Shown here: positions 48,875-57,814 of the stretch, one piece after another
How the letters are laid out: each line of letters opens with the position of its first letter
Position numbering within the stretch: the stretch's first letter is position 1
NCBI GenBank assembly: GCA_027488135.1
Contig: JAIYCH010000011.1
Coordinates: 25,909 to 89,908 of the forward strand
Length of the DNA stretch: 64,000 bases
Source of the DNA: Saprospiraceae bacterium
Lineage (GTDB): Bacteria > Bacteroidota > Bacteroidia > Chitinophagales > Saprospiraceae
Direction of reading: 5' to 3'
Program-made: the position numbers and the translations under genes
The notes under the pieces: generated by a model
The model's database searches: none
Told to the model about the DNA's origin: nothing
The model's input: only the letters and a program-made list of their open reading frames with translations

Positions 48875-50935
48875 ATGAAAAAATTAAACATCCTTCAAAG
48901 CCTTTCCTTTTTAGGTTTTCTATTTATAGTTAAACCTGTATTTTCACAAAATAATTCACCTGCAGATTCTCCAGATAGTTTAATATCCCTAGAACTTAAT
49001 GAGGTCATTTTTACAGGTAAAAAAATAAAATCCAATGTTTTTAATGCGGCGGAATCCATATCCATCCTTAATTCAAAATCACTATCCTTAAATTCACAGC
49101 GAAATACGCCCGAATTATTAAATGAAACACCAGGTGTATTTATTCAAAAGACAAATCATGGTGGAGGTTCTGCTTTTCTAAGAGGATTAACTGGAAATCA
49201 GGTATTATATTTAATGGATGGCATTAGGATTAATAATTCCATTACACGATATGGCCCCAATCAATATTTGAACACCATTGATCGGTTTAGTATAGATAGA
49301 ATGGAGATCGTTCGTGGTTCAGGTTCTGTACTTTTTGGCTCAGATGCCATTGGTGGTGTCATAAATATATTGAGTATAAATCCAGATATAAAACAACAAA
49401 AGGCGTTTTCGGGTAAAATTTCAACCAGGATTGGCTCTAATCATCTAGAGGAAAGTTTAAATGGAAGAATAAGTTATAAAAACAAAGAAAGTTGGCTGAC
49501 CTCGGGCATAACAACCCGTTCCTTTGGTGATTTGATTGGCGGAAAAAACACTAAGTTACAGCATCCCAGCGGCTATGACGAACTCTGCTATGACATAAAA
49601 ACCAATATACAAATTAACAAAAGGCATACGATACAAGGTCTTTTACAGTACGTCCACCAAAAGGATGTGCCCGTTTATCATAAATATATTTTAGAAAATT
49701 TTGCCCTTAATAAAATGGACCCCCAAAAAAGGAGTCTGGCTTATCTCAGTTATACTTACAACCCTGAAAAAGGTTTTATCCAAAACATTAAATTTACCCC
49801 TAATTTCCAGCAGGTCCTGGAGAGCCGCTGGAGTAAAAAAAATAACAGCAACCTGACGACGATTGAAAATGATACGGTTGAGATTTTTGGCATATTGACT
49901 GAATTTAATACCTTTAAAAATCTGGGGGGCTGGAAATGGACGGGAAGTCATGGGTTTGACCTTTATCATGACAAAGTTAACAGTAATAGGGTTCAAATGT
50001 CCGATAATAATGCGCCTATATTTAAAAGGGGACTTTATCCTGATGATGCTACGCAACTCAGCTACGCCTTTTTTACTAACCACCATATTGAGAAAAACAA
50101 ATTTCAGGTAACTTTAGGAAATCGTATTCAATTCCTTTCCTTACAAATTCCCATTGACAATGGGCAGATTATAAATATTCAACCCAAGGCATGGGTAGGA
50201 AATTTATATGTATCGCAAGCCATATTACCGAAATTAAAATTGATTTATGGAATAAATACTGGATTTAGGGCGCCAAATATTGATGATTTAGGTAGTCTGG
50301 GCATTGTAGATTTCAGATATGAGATCCCCAATTATGATTTAAAGCCAGAAAAATCGACACAAATACAAATAGGATACAAATGGAATGGACCTAAATTTAA
50401 CTGGGAAACCTATACTTACTATAATCGCCTGAAAGACATTGTTGTACGAAAAAAGAAAGGAAATGAAATAATAGATGGTTACCCAGTTCACATCAAGGAA
50501 AATGCGGAAAATGGCTATATCATGGGTATGGAGACAAATTTCCAGTATATCTTGGGTAAATCGTTACAAATGTCAGGTAGCCTCACCTACACCTATGGAC
50601 AGAACACCAGTAAGAATGAACCTATAAGAAGAATTCCCCCACTTTTTGGTTATGTCAATCTTCAATATCAAAAGGATAAATACTGGGCCAGATTATTTTT
50701 TCAACTGGCTGGTAAACAACAAAGACTTGCCGCCGGAGATATTTCTGACAATAGGATTGGCCCCTTGGGAACACCAGGCTGGAGCGTAATCAATATATCC
50801 AATGGATTCAATTTCAAAAAAATGGATATAAATATTACGCTCCAGAATGTATTAGACAAAGATTATAAATTTCACGGCTCAGGAATAAATAGCGTTGGGA
50901 GATCCTTAATTTTTGGATTTAGCTGGTCTATTTGA
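48875..50935 (+). CDS. TonB-dependent outer membrane receptor
   Basis: 686 residues. Signal peptide ending VFSQ (about 25). The plug domain (about 45-160) carries NTPELLNETPGVFIQK, GGGSAFLRGLTGNQVLYLMDGIRINNS and MEIVRGSGSVLFGSDAIGGVINI. A 22-strand type barrel follows, with FRAPNIDDL and the conserved GKQQRL near the end, finishing FGFSWSI. This is a classical siderophore/heme/vitamin-type receptor, not SusC; the substrate is not readable. The FRAP-like motif recalls haem receptors, but the neighbourhood has no iron genes. Its last 30 bases overlap the convergent phosphoesterase gene. Confidence 0.88.
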   Translation: MKKLNILQSLSFLGFLFIVKPVFSQNNSPADSPDSLISLELNEVIFTGKKIKSNVFNAAESISILNSKSLSLNSQRNTPELLNETPGVFIQKTNHGGGSAFLRGLTGNQVLYLMDGIRINNSITRYGPNQYLNTIDRFSIDRMEIVRGSGSVLFGSDAIGGVINILSINPDIKQQKAFSGKISTRIGSNHLEESLNGRISYKNKESWLTSGITTRSFGDLIGGKNTKLQHPSGYDELCYDIKTNIQINKRHTIQGLLQYVHQKDVPVYHKYILENFALNKMDPQKRSLAYLSYTYNPEKGFIQNIKFTPNFQQVLESRWSKKNNSNLTTIENDTVEIFGILTEFNTFKNLGGWKWTGSHGFDLYHDKVNSNRVQMSDNNAPIFKRGLYPDDATQLSYAFFTNHHIEKNKFQVTLGNRIQFLSLQIPIDNGQIINIQPKAWVGNLYVSQAILPKLKLIYGINTGFRAPNIDDLGSLGIVDFRYEIPNYDLKPEKSTQIQIGYKWNGPKFNWETYTYYNRLKDIVVRKKKGNEIIDGYPVHIKENAENGYIMGMETNFQYILGKSLQMSGSLTYTYGQNTSKNEPIRRIPPLFGYVNLQYQKDKYWARLFFQLAGKQQRLAAGDISDNRIGPLGTPGWSVINISNGFNFKKMDINITLQNVLDKDYKFHGSGINSVGRSLIFGFSWSI

Positions 50936-53701
50936 AGCTTTTTCCTCTCGTTCCTTAGCTTGCCGTTTCATTTCTTTCATATCATCCATTTCAGGACTTT
51001 CTTTTAATGCTTTCCAATCAAATTTCTCATCAAAAGGATCTAAGGCTTTTTGCGGGTCAAAAATTCTGGCATCTACAGGCAAGGCGATATAGGGAGAAAA
51101 ATCAGGTTTATCGGTAAACATATCAGCTAGATCAGATGCAGAAGCATCGTACTGATTAAGATATGGAATGCCCAGAATATTCCAGAATGTTTTAAAAATA
51201 CTACCAAAACTACTATGGTTATGACTCACATAATTACGTTTAGTATAAGGCGAAATGGCCATGAGCACACTTCTATGCGCATCCACATGATCTACCCCAC
51301 CCTGAGCGTCATCTTCGGTAATAACAATAAGCATATTTTTCCAATAAGGCGTTTTAGATAAAAATTCAACCATTCTGCCTACCGCTAAATCATTATCGGC
51401 CATATAGCTCTCCTTGAAAGGATAACCAGCTTCTGGTCTTTCCCCGGAACCATGGTCATTTGGCAAAATAATGGTAAGCATACTGGGTAAAGTATCCTTG
51501 CCTTGCCCCCATTTTTCCTCAAATTCCTTTTGAAAAACAGTCATTCTAAACTGATCAGGAATGGCCATATTATAGGTAGCATATTCGTAAGAAGTCCGAT
51601 CTAAGAGTGACGTTGGCATCGGATAATTTGCTTTATGGCGAATGCCACCATATTTATAAGTGTCTTTGTAATCAGCGGGTTCAAACATAACACCAAATCC
51701 AAAATTAAAATATGATTTATTATGTCTGAATAAATGTTCCCACATAGAACCAGCTTCGTTATAGTCTTCAGGAAAAATGGCACCAGCAGCTCCATTGATA
51801 CCCAAATTACCTGGAGCATCAGATTGTTCTTTATATTCCCTGTTATTTCCATAATTGGCAGGGGTTGTGGCTTCCACCCATTGATTCGGATAAGTATTTA
51901 CTAACCAACGGTGGCCGTCAGCTGAAACATCAGAATCGACATAAAAATTATCACTTATGGAAAATCTTTCCGCTAACTTTATGTGATTAGGCATTACATC
52001 GACATTTTCAACCATGCTGGATTTGTTTTTATTAGAAAACGTTCTGTTTAAACCAAAAGGCGCCAACGTAGAGTCTCCTAATCCATTCTTCATTTGTCCA
52101 AAAACATCATCATAGGTTCTATTTTCTTTTGAAATGAAAACAATGTGTTTTATAGGCGAATCTTTTTGCCCTGGAAAAAGTGGAATAGGATTATTCTTTC
52201 TCACATTATATATTGGGCTATTGGCGGGAATTATCTTGAAATTGTTTTCAATCACCTGTTTCGTTAAGGCAGGTAATTGATCGTCCGTAGGAACGTCGGT
52301 AACTTGAACAGCACCAAACATTAAATTGCCAATATAACTTCCCGAAACACCCATTTTAAAAGTATATCCACCATTGGGACCACTTCCAAAACCCTTTGCA
52401 TTAGAAATGATTAATTTTTTACCATCTGGTGAAACCTTTAATTTTGCTGGAAACCAAGCCGTAGGTATATGGCCTATAACCTTTAAGGTATTAACATCAA
52501 TAACAGCCACTGCATTAATACCAGATTCTGCTACATATATTCTTTTTTCATCAGGTGAAACAGCTAATCCAAAGGGAATTACGCCTCTTAATTTTGATAA
52601 TTTTTCTTCAGGCGCAAGTTTAATATGAGTTACAATTTGCTGATTTTCAGCATTCAGCACCGTAATATTATCATTATTTCCATTACTGATAAATACATAT
52701 TTGCCTGCAACTGCCATTGAATTGGGACTAGAACCACCCACTGCAGGAATGCCTTCCACTAAATCACCTATTAAGTGTCCCGTTTTTATTTTTGCAATAA
52801 CTTTTGGTTGCCATTTATTTTCAATATTTACCGCCCACACGGAAAATGACTCATCTGTATTTATTGGACCAAGACCAGGCACATACATCGAATCATTTTG
52901 ATAACCACGTTCTGCCTCAGGCGTATTATAGGCAAATACAGGTTTTTTTACAGAGATTTGTTTCCATTCCCCATCTTGCTTTTTCCAAATGTAATCATAT
53001 TGGTACATACCCACATTGGCCACATAAACTGATTTTTCATCCTTTGAAAGAGCGATACCAAAAGGATAACGACCTACGGGACAAGAAGAAACCAATTTTT
53101 TTTCAATGACATCTACTATTAAAATTCTGAATCCTATTTGATCTACTGCAAAAAGATATCGACCATCTTTACTTAACACCATGTCACCAATATATCCATG
53201 CAAATAATTGAAATTTGTGCTTTTAAAACTGCAGTCAATATCTCCTTTCGATTTTCCAGTATTTGCATCAAAAGAATAAATTTTATTAGCTTGCCCTCCT
53301 GCAGCGTAAACGGTTTGGTTATCGGGAGAAATAGCAATACCCATGAAAACAGATTCCAAGACGCCTTTATCACTTTTTGTGGTGGGTGGAATCTGAGTAA
53401 TTTCAGGATTTTCAGACAGAATATTTTTTAAAATGCTAATTGAAATTGGATTTGTTCCTGAATTGGCTGTGATGGCGATAGAACCGTCCATACTCAGAGT
53501 TAATCCATAGGGATGCGGAGCGACTTGATGCACTTTTCCAATGGGAGTTATCATTCTGCCATTTGGAATCACCGTTTTACCTGTTTTATCTATTTTAATA
53601 TAAGCATCACCTGCGGGTGCTGATATGATAAATGGGACCGGTTGGGCATTCGTCAAAATGGGAATACCCACTAAAAGAACAATAAAAAATAGTTGTCGCA
53701 T
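50906..53701 (-). CDS. Secreted YncE-like beta-propeller fused to phosphoesterase (alkaline phosphatase-like) domain
   Basis: 931 residues from the ATG at 53701, rejecting an upstream TTG because MRQLFFIVLLVGIPILTNAQ is a proper signal peptide. Residues about 20-450 are a YVTN/YncE-like 7-blade propeller (ALSKDEKSVYVANVG, AVSPDEKRIYVAESGINAVAVID). Residues about 510-890 are a phosphoesterase of the PF04185/phospholipase C-acid phosphatase type: HIVFISKENRTYDDVFGQ, DGHRWLVNTYP, PNDHGSG, ITEDDAQGGVDHVDAHRS. The metal-binding acidic and His residues appear intact. It probably hydrolyses phosphoesters in the periplasm. The C-terminal tail is highly charged (KEMKRQAKEREEKASNRPAK). Confidence 0.87.
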   Translation of the reverse strand: MRQLFFIVLLVGIPILTNAQPVPFIISAPAGDAYIKIDKTGKTVIPNGRMITPIGKVHQVAPHPYGLTLSMDGSIAITANSGTNPISISILKNILSENPEITQIPPTTKSDKGVLESVFMGIAISPDNQTVYAAGGQANKIYSFDANTGKSKGDIDCSFKSTNFNYLHGYIGDMVLSKDGRYLFAVDQIGFRILIVDVIEKKLVSSCPVGRYPFGIALSKDEKSVYVANVGMYQYDYIWKKQDGEWKQISVKKPVFAYNTPEAERGYQNDSMYVPGLGPINTDESFSVWAVNIENKWQPKVIAKIKTGHLIGDLVEGIPAVGGSSPNSMAVAGKYVFISNGNNDNITVLNAENQQIVTHIKLAPEEKLSKLRGVIPFGLAVSPDEKRIYVAESGINAVAVIDVNTLKVIGHIPTAWFPAKLKVSPDGKKLIISNAKGFGSGPNGGYTFKMGVSGSYIGNLMFGAVQVTDVPTDDQLPALTKQVIENNFKIIPANSPIYNVRKNNPIPLFPGQKDSPIKHIVFISKENRTYDDVFGQMKNGLGDSTLAPFGLNRTFSNKNKSSMVENVDVMPNHIKLAERFSISDNFYVDSDVSADGHRWLVNTYPNQWVEATTPANYGNNREYKEQSDAPGNLGINGAAGAIFPEDYNEAGSMWEHLFRHNKSYFNFGFGVMFEPADYKDTYKYGGIRHKANYPMPTSLLDRTSYEYATYNMAIPDQFRMTVFQKEFEEKWGQGKDTLPSMLTIILPNDHGSGERPEAGYPFKESYMADNDLAVGRMVEFLSKTPYWKNMLIVITEDDAQGGVDHVDAHRSVLMAISPYTKRNYVSHNHSSFGSIFKTFWNILGIPYLNQYDASASDLADMFTDKPDFSPYIALPVDARIFDPQKALDPFDEKFDWKALKESPEMDDMKEMKRQAKEREEKASNRPAKSKN

Positions 53702-53785
53702 ATTGTTTTTCTTCAAATCTACTTAAAATTTCACCATCTTTATCTTCAATATTAGTCCTATTTATAAAGCAAATGATTAATTAAC

Positions 53786-54454
53786 ATGACCTTTACATTA
53801 AACCGACCTAAAATTAAAATTTGCTGTATCAGCAGTTTAGAAGAAGCATTTCTTGCCATAAAATATGGTGCAGATGCCATTGGATTAGTCGGAAAAATGC
53901 CAAGTGGACCTGGCATTATATCAGATGAACTCATCTCTTTAATTGCCCAGGAAATTCCACCACCCATCGCCACTTTTTTGCTGACAAGTGAAGGAAAAGC
54001 ATCAGATATCATTGCACACCATCAAAAAGTACAAACAAATACCATACAAATTGTCGATTCCTTGCCGGTAAAGGAATATGACCTTATCCGACAGGCTATT
54101 CCAATGGTAAAAATAGTACAGGTTATCCATGTCTTAAATGAAAAACAAATAGATGAAGCACTGGAAGTTGAACCATGGATAGACGCTATTCTGTTGGACA
54201 GTGGAAATCCTAATCTGAAGGTTAAAATTTTAGGTGGAACGGGAAATAAACACGACTGGAAGTTAAGCAGAAAAATCAGGGAAGCTATCAAAAAGCCTGT
54301 TTTTCTGGCTGGTGGCATAAATGCTCAAAATGTGAAACAAGCCATAGAAGAAGTCAATCCTTACGGCTTAGATTTATGCAGTAGCGTAAGAACAAACGGA
54401 CAGTTAGATGTGTCAAAGCTGGATATTTTTTTTAAAGCAATACATATTTCTTGA
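53786..54454 (+). CDS. Phosphoribosylanthranilate isomerase family protein (orphan TrpF-like)
   Basis: 222 residues, TIM barrel. Family marks: KIKICCISSLEEA (catalytic Cys equivalent C13; the usual KICG is KICC), the acid in AILLDSG, LGGTGNKHDW, PVFLAGGINAQNVKQAI and GLDLCSSVR. The enzyme isomerises N-(5-phosphoribosyl)anthranilate in tryptophan synthesis. No other trp gene is present; it is followed 41 bp later by a Rieske lipoprotein gene. The altered glycine and unusual context leave a divergent substrate possible. Confidence 0.82.
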   Translation: MTFTLNRPKIKICCISSLEEAFLAIKYGADAIGLVGKMPSGPGIISDELISLIAQEIPPPIATFLLTSEGKASDIIAHHQKVQTNTIQIVDSLPVKEYDLIRQAIPMVKIVQVIHVLNEKQIDEALEVEPWIDAILLDSGNPNLKVKILGGTGNKHDWKLSRKIREAIKKPVFLAGGINAQNVKQAIEEVNPYGLDLCSSVRTNGQLDVSKLDIFFKAIHIS

Positions 54455-54495
54455 ACAATTAAATGTTGAGAATGTTAGGCTTTGAAAAAATTAAA

Positions 54496-54924
54496 ATGGA
54501 CAGAAGAACCTTTATTCAAGAATTAAAATTACCCGTAATGGCCACTTGTGCCATTTGCTTGGGGTCTTGTACTAAAGACGATATTACCACACCAGGTGGA
54601 GGTAATTCAGGTGGAAACACCACAAATAGTTTTAAAGTCGATTTAACTAAAGAACTTCAAGCTGTTGGTTCTTTTATATTTAACGATAAAATTATTGTAG
54701 TACGTCTCGCTACTGGCAGTGTCCCAACCTCATTTGTTGCCCTTCAAAGAGCATGTACGCACCAAGGAACGGATGTCAATTGGAATGCATCAAAGAATGA
54801 ATTCATTTGTCCTAATCATGGTGCTCGTTTCAACACATCTGGACAAAATATTGGAGGTCAATCTACCGGCGCTTTACCTGTTTATGCCATTAGTATTTCA
54901 GGAACCACGCTATCTGTTGGATAA
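54496..54924 (+). CDS. Rieske [2Fe-2S] lipoprotein
   Basis: 142 residues from the ATG at 54496; another ATG at 54463 in frame would add 11 residues and cannot be excluded. A short twin-arginine-like start (MDRRTFIQ) and lipobox (CLGSC, Cys at 25) suggest Tat export and lipidation. The Rieske cluster ligands are C87-x-H89 (CTHQG) and C105-x-x-H108 (CPNHGARF), with the usual Gly-rich GALPVYAI ending. It is a small soluble-type Rieske protein that probably carries electrons at the periplasmic face. The partner is unknown. Its stop codon abuts the convergent WYL gene. Confidence 0.85.
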   Translation: MDRRTFIQELKLPVMATCAICLGSCTKDDITTPGGGNSGGNTTNSFKVDLTKELQAVGSFIFNDKIIVVRLATGSVPTSFVALQRACTHQGTDVNWNASKNEFICPNHGARFNTSGQNIGGQSTGALPVYAISISGTTLSVG

Positions 54925-55809
54925 TCATTCCTCCTTGTTTTTTTCAAGAAATTTCAAGAATGGCTTTGAGCCCAAAACGTTTACGTCACCTCTCAAGCCC
55001 TTAACAAATCGAGCTGGAGGTGCAAAACTTTGAACTTTAGCCTTAAAATGAAATCTGCCCGTGCCATACATTTCCGTTACAAATGGCTTGCACCCAGGGA
55101 ATTCATCTTTAAGAATTAAATAAGCTCTCATAGACATGTCCAGCTCGATAGTTTTATCAAGACTAGTACCTTGAAATCCAAAGATATCAGGTTTATTATA
55201 TTTATGCAGTTCTTCAAATTTGAAGTTTCCTTTAGTTATTTGAACCTCTGAAATACGTTCCACTTTAAAATACTTATTTTCACCCGATGAAACCTCATAA
55301 GCAACAATAGCTTCATAATTAGGGGTAAATGCGATAGGTTCTACTAACCTGTCTGATACTATCTGACTATTCGCAGAATAATAATTTTTAAGAATTACTT
55401 GATTTTTCTGAGTTATAGCCTCGTAAAGGTTAAAAATAATTTGTGAAAGATGTGCTTTAAAAATATTTTCTGCACCAACATTGGCTACTGTAAGACCTTG
55501 AATTTTCTGTAAAACGCTTTGTGACAAATTATGCTGATTTCCTACACTTTGAACCAGTTTAACCAGATAGTCTATCTCTTGATCTGAAAAAGGCAATGAC
55601 TGCTTATCTGTATTAGCTGGTAAAAAGTACCTGTTTTCCTCATCTTTTAATACTATGATACCTAACTCTGCTAAAAGATCCAGATATCTATACACCGAGC
55701 GTTCAGAAATATCCAATAGACTCACCAAGGTTTTCATACCTTTTGATGGCTTCGCTTTTAAAAAGTTAATCAACTCAAAAACCCTGAAAATTCTATTTTG
55801 ATTGAACAT
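54925..55809 (-). CDS. YafY-type HTH/WYL-domain transcriptional regulator
   Basis: 294 residues. The N-terminal winged helix (about 1-70, RVFELINFLKAKPSKGMKTLVSLLDISERSVYRYLDLLAELGI) is followed by a WYL-type ligand-binding domain (about 130-215, VSDRLVEPIAFTPNYEAIVAYEVSSGENKYFKVERI) and a C-terminal extension (WCX-like, about 215-290). Such regulators sense small ligands or nucleic acids. Its target cannot be inferred; it is the last gene of the leftward set starting at 57673, but 144 bp separate it from the gene upstream. Confidence 0.83.
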   Translation of the reverse strand: MFNQNRIFRVFELINFLKAKPSKGMKTLVSLLDISERSVYRYLDLLAELGIIVLKDEENRYFLPANTDKQSLPFSDQEIDYLVKLVQSVGNQHNLSQSVLQKIQGLTVANVGAENIFKAHLSQIIFNLYEAITQKNQVILKNYYSANSQIVSDRLVEPIAFTPNYEAIVAYEVSSGENKYFKVERISEVQITKGNFKFEELHKYNKPDIFGFQGTSLDKTIELDMSMRAYLILKDEFPGCKPFVTEMYGTGRFHFKAKVQSFAPPARFVKGLRGDVNVLGSKPFLKFLEKNKEE

Positions 55810-55919
55810 AAATGAATATTTTTTTCAAATAAAGTCATTTTTTTTTGCTTTTAAAACTAACTGACCTTAATTGGCAAAAAAAAGTCTTTATTTTGCAATA
55901 GTTTTAGTTTTCAGCCAAG

Positions 55920-55956
55920 CCACCTTAGCTATTCAGCCAGTTAGGGTGGTTTTTTA
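55920..55956 (+). terminator. Plus-strand terminator-like hairpin without an upstream plus-strand gene
   Basis: CCACCTTA (55920-55927) pairs with TTAGGGTGG-type sequence (55942-55949; one G-T pair), followed by TTTTTT on the plus strand. Both flanking genes are on the minus strand, and no A tract suits a minus-strand terminator. It may end a short unannotated plus-strand RNA starting near 55900, where an imperfect TATTTTG element lies. Confidence 0.45.
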
Positions 55957-56724
55957 TTGAATGAATTTTTTCCTGTACCATATAAATGGGAAAAAGAATA
56001 AATTCAAACCAATAATAGAAGGTAATATCCATTCCAGTTTATTTACAGCCAGAAGAAATGACATAATGAATAATTGAAATCCTAATCCATACATTGATAA
56101 AAAAGTCATAAACAACGAAGGAAATGAAGTTGCTTTTGATGCAGTAGGGTCCAATTTATAAATAATTTTATCAAAAAGACCATAGCTTATCTTGTACCAT
56201 TGGAATAAAAAATTAACCTTTCGCTGACTTTCTCCCGGATAAGCTTCTGGCGCGTTAATTTCAAAAATTTGACTTGTTTGATCACTACCTGCTGATTTAT
56301 TTCGCAAAATCACGTAATAATAATTGTAGAGCGTTCCTTGAGTTTGCAAACTAAAAAAGGCAATCAGCATGAGGAAAATAGAAACATCTGATAACCAATA
56401 GAAAACCATTAAAAACAAAAAATTTAAAATGATATCAAATATGCTATCCAAATACCTACCCACATAAGAAGGTTTATTTCTCATTCTTGCTAATTCCCCA
56501 TCAGCTGCATCGATAACTGACTTTAGAATGATAAAAAAGGCGGCCAGATAAAAATGGTCTGTAAGAATAAAATAAATAGACAGCAATCCGCTGAGACCAA
56601 ACATAAAAGTAAGATGAACAGGCGTTACGCTGGTATTAAGAGAAGCTCTGGAAATAAACTTTGCAAAAAATCTGCCATAATCGGATAAATCCAAAAATTT
56701 ATCTTTGTCAATAAGTTTAGGCAT
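55954..56724 (-). CDS. CDP-alcohol phosphatidyltransferase family protein
   Basis: 256 residues, about six membrane helices. The full catalytic signature DxxDGxxARx8Gx3Dx3D is present at D72, D75-G76, A79-R80, G89, D93 and D97 (DAADGELARMRNKPSYVGRY then LDSIFD). Family enzymes join a CDP-lipid or CDP-alcohol to an alcohol acceptor in phospholipid synthesis. It lies 25 bp downstream of the DUF1295 gene, so a lipid-related pair is likely. The exact lipid made is unknown. Confidence 0.9.
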   Translation of the reverse strand: MPKLIDKDKFLDLSDYGRFFAKFISRASLNTSVTPVHLTFMFGLSGLLSIYFILTDHFYLAAFFIILKSVIDAADGELARMRNKPSYVGRYLDSIFDIILNFLFLMVFYWLSDVSIFLMLIAFFSLQTQGTLYNYYYVILRNKSAGSDQTSQIFEINAPEAYPGESQRKVNFLFQWYKISYGLFDKIIYKLDPTASKATSFPSLFMTFLSMYGLGFQLFIMSFLLAVNKLEWILPSIIGLNLFFFPFIWYRKKFIQ

Positions 56725-56749
56725 TATGATAGTTAAAAGATGATTTTAA

Positions 56750-57673
56750 TTACTTCTTTGTAATGAAATTCGGGAAAAAACGCGGTACTTTTTCCTGATA
56801 TTCTTTGTACTTCGGGTATTTAGATGCAGAAATTTCCTCAGAAAAATTGGCACTTCCCCTGAACAGAAGAATTAAAAGGATAGCGCCAACGATAGACCAA
56901 TTAAACCATTGACCCGTTGCAAGGACGCTGAATAAATACAAAATAATCCATATAGCTTGTTCCGCGGCATAATTAGGATGTCTCACGATGGCCCATAAAC
57001 CTTTTGATACAAATCCGTCTTCATACATGCCCAGTTCTGTACCAGCATTTATTCTGTTATACTTCTCTGTTTGAAAATCGTATTGTTGCTGATCGGCAAT
57101 ATATTCAAGATAAATGGTTGCCATAAAAAGGAAAGCAAGAAGGTAATCAATCATTCCAACTGGAGCCACATTTTCAGCATACACGGCAATTACGGGAAGG
57201 GTAATAAGAAAAATGAGTGTATTCTGATAGAAACAAATGAATCCCAAATTAAAAAGAGTCCAAATGAATGGATTTTTAAGTCCCGGTTTTTTTCTCAATA
57301 TTTCCCAGCGATAATCTTCTTCCCCTTCCCAAAATTTCCATGAATAAGCTCCCCTTCTGGCAAAATTATACGTAAGTCGCACACCCCAGAGGGTAACTAA
57401 AATAGCCATAATTAACATCCTGTCATTCCACTGCCCCAAATAGGCCATATACCAAACATAGATAACGGGCACAATACTCCATAGTTTGTCCACCTGCGAA
57501 TAATTTCCTGTTAACTGCCCTACGGTAAAGGTAAATAAAATAACAGCTACTACGATATAATAGGCATTTTTAATCATATTCCATTGAATATCATTAGGAG
57601 GCGTACCAAAGTAAAACGCACAGACTGGTAAAATAAATAAGGTAATGAGTAGGAAGAATACTGTTTTTTTCAT
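56750..57673 (-). CDS. DUF1295 / steroid 5-alpha-reductase-like membrane protein
   Basis: 307 residues with roughly eight hydrophobic helices. The family hallmark near the C-terminus is GLWAIVRHPNYAAEQAIWIILYLFSV (His-Pro-Asn-Tyr), with WGVRLTYNFARRGAYSWKFWEGEEDYRW mid-protein. The family is related to NAD(P)H-dependent lipid/steroid reductases and methyltransferases, mostly uncharacterised in bacteria. It starts a two-gene operon with the CDP-alcohol phosphatidyltransferase. Confidence 0.85.
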   Translation of the reverse strand: MKKTVFFLLITLFILPVCAFYFGTPPNDIQWNMIKNAYYIVVAVILFTFTVGQLTGNYSQVDKLWSIVPVIYVWYMAYLGQWNDRMLIMAILVTLWGVRLTYNFARRGAYSWKFWEGEEDYRWEILRKKPGLKNPFIWTLFNLGFICFYQNTLIFLITLPVIAVYAENVAPVGMIDYLLAFLFMATIYLEYIADQQQYDFQTEKYNRINAGTELGMYEDGFVSKGLWAIVRHPNYAAEQAIWIILYLFSVLATGQWFNWSIVGAILLILLFRGSANFSEEISASKYPKYKEYQEKVPRFFPNFITKK

Positions 57674-57814
57674 TAATGCTGGTTTTTTTTAAGGATTTAT
57701 ATCTGTATCATTTATAAATCGCCTAAAACTAAATAAAAATGTCCTATTTATGAATAGAATGTTAATTAAAAATGAAATATATTAGGATGATTTTAATTAT
57801 CTTTCCTATAAAAA

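Noticed and set aside
53702..53716. TTG start for the YncE/phosphoesterase gene
   Set aside because: The ATG at 53701 starts directly with a standard signal peptide.
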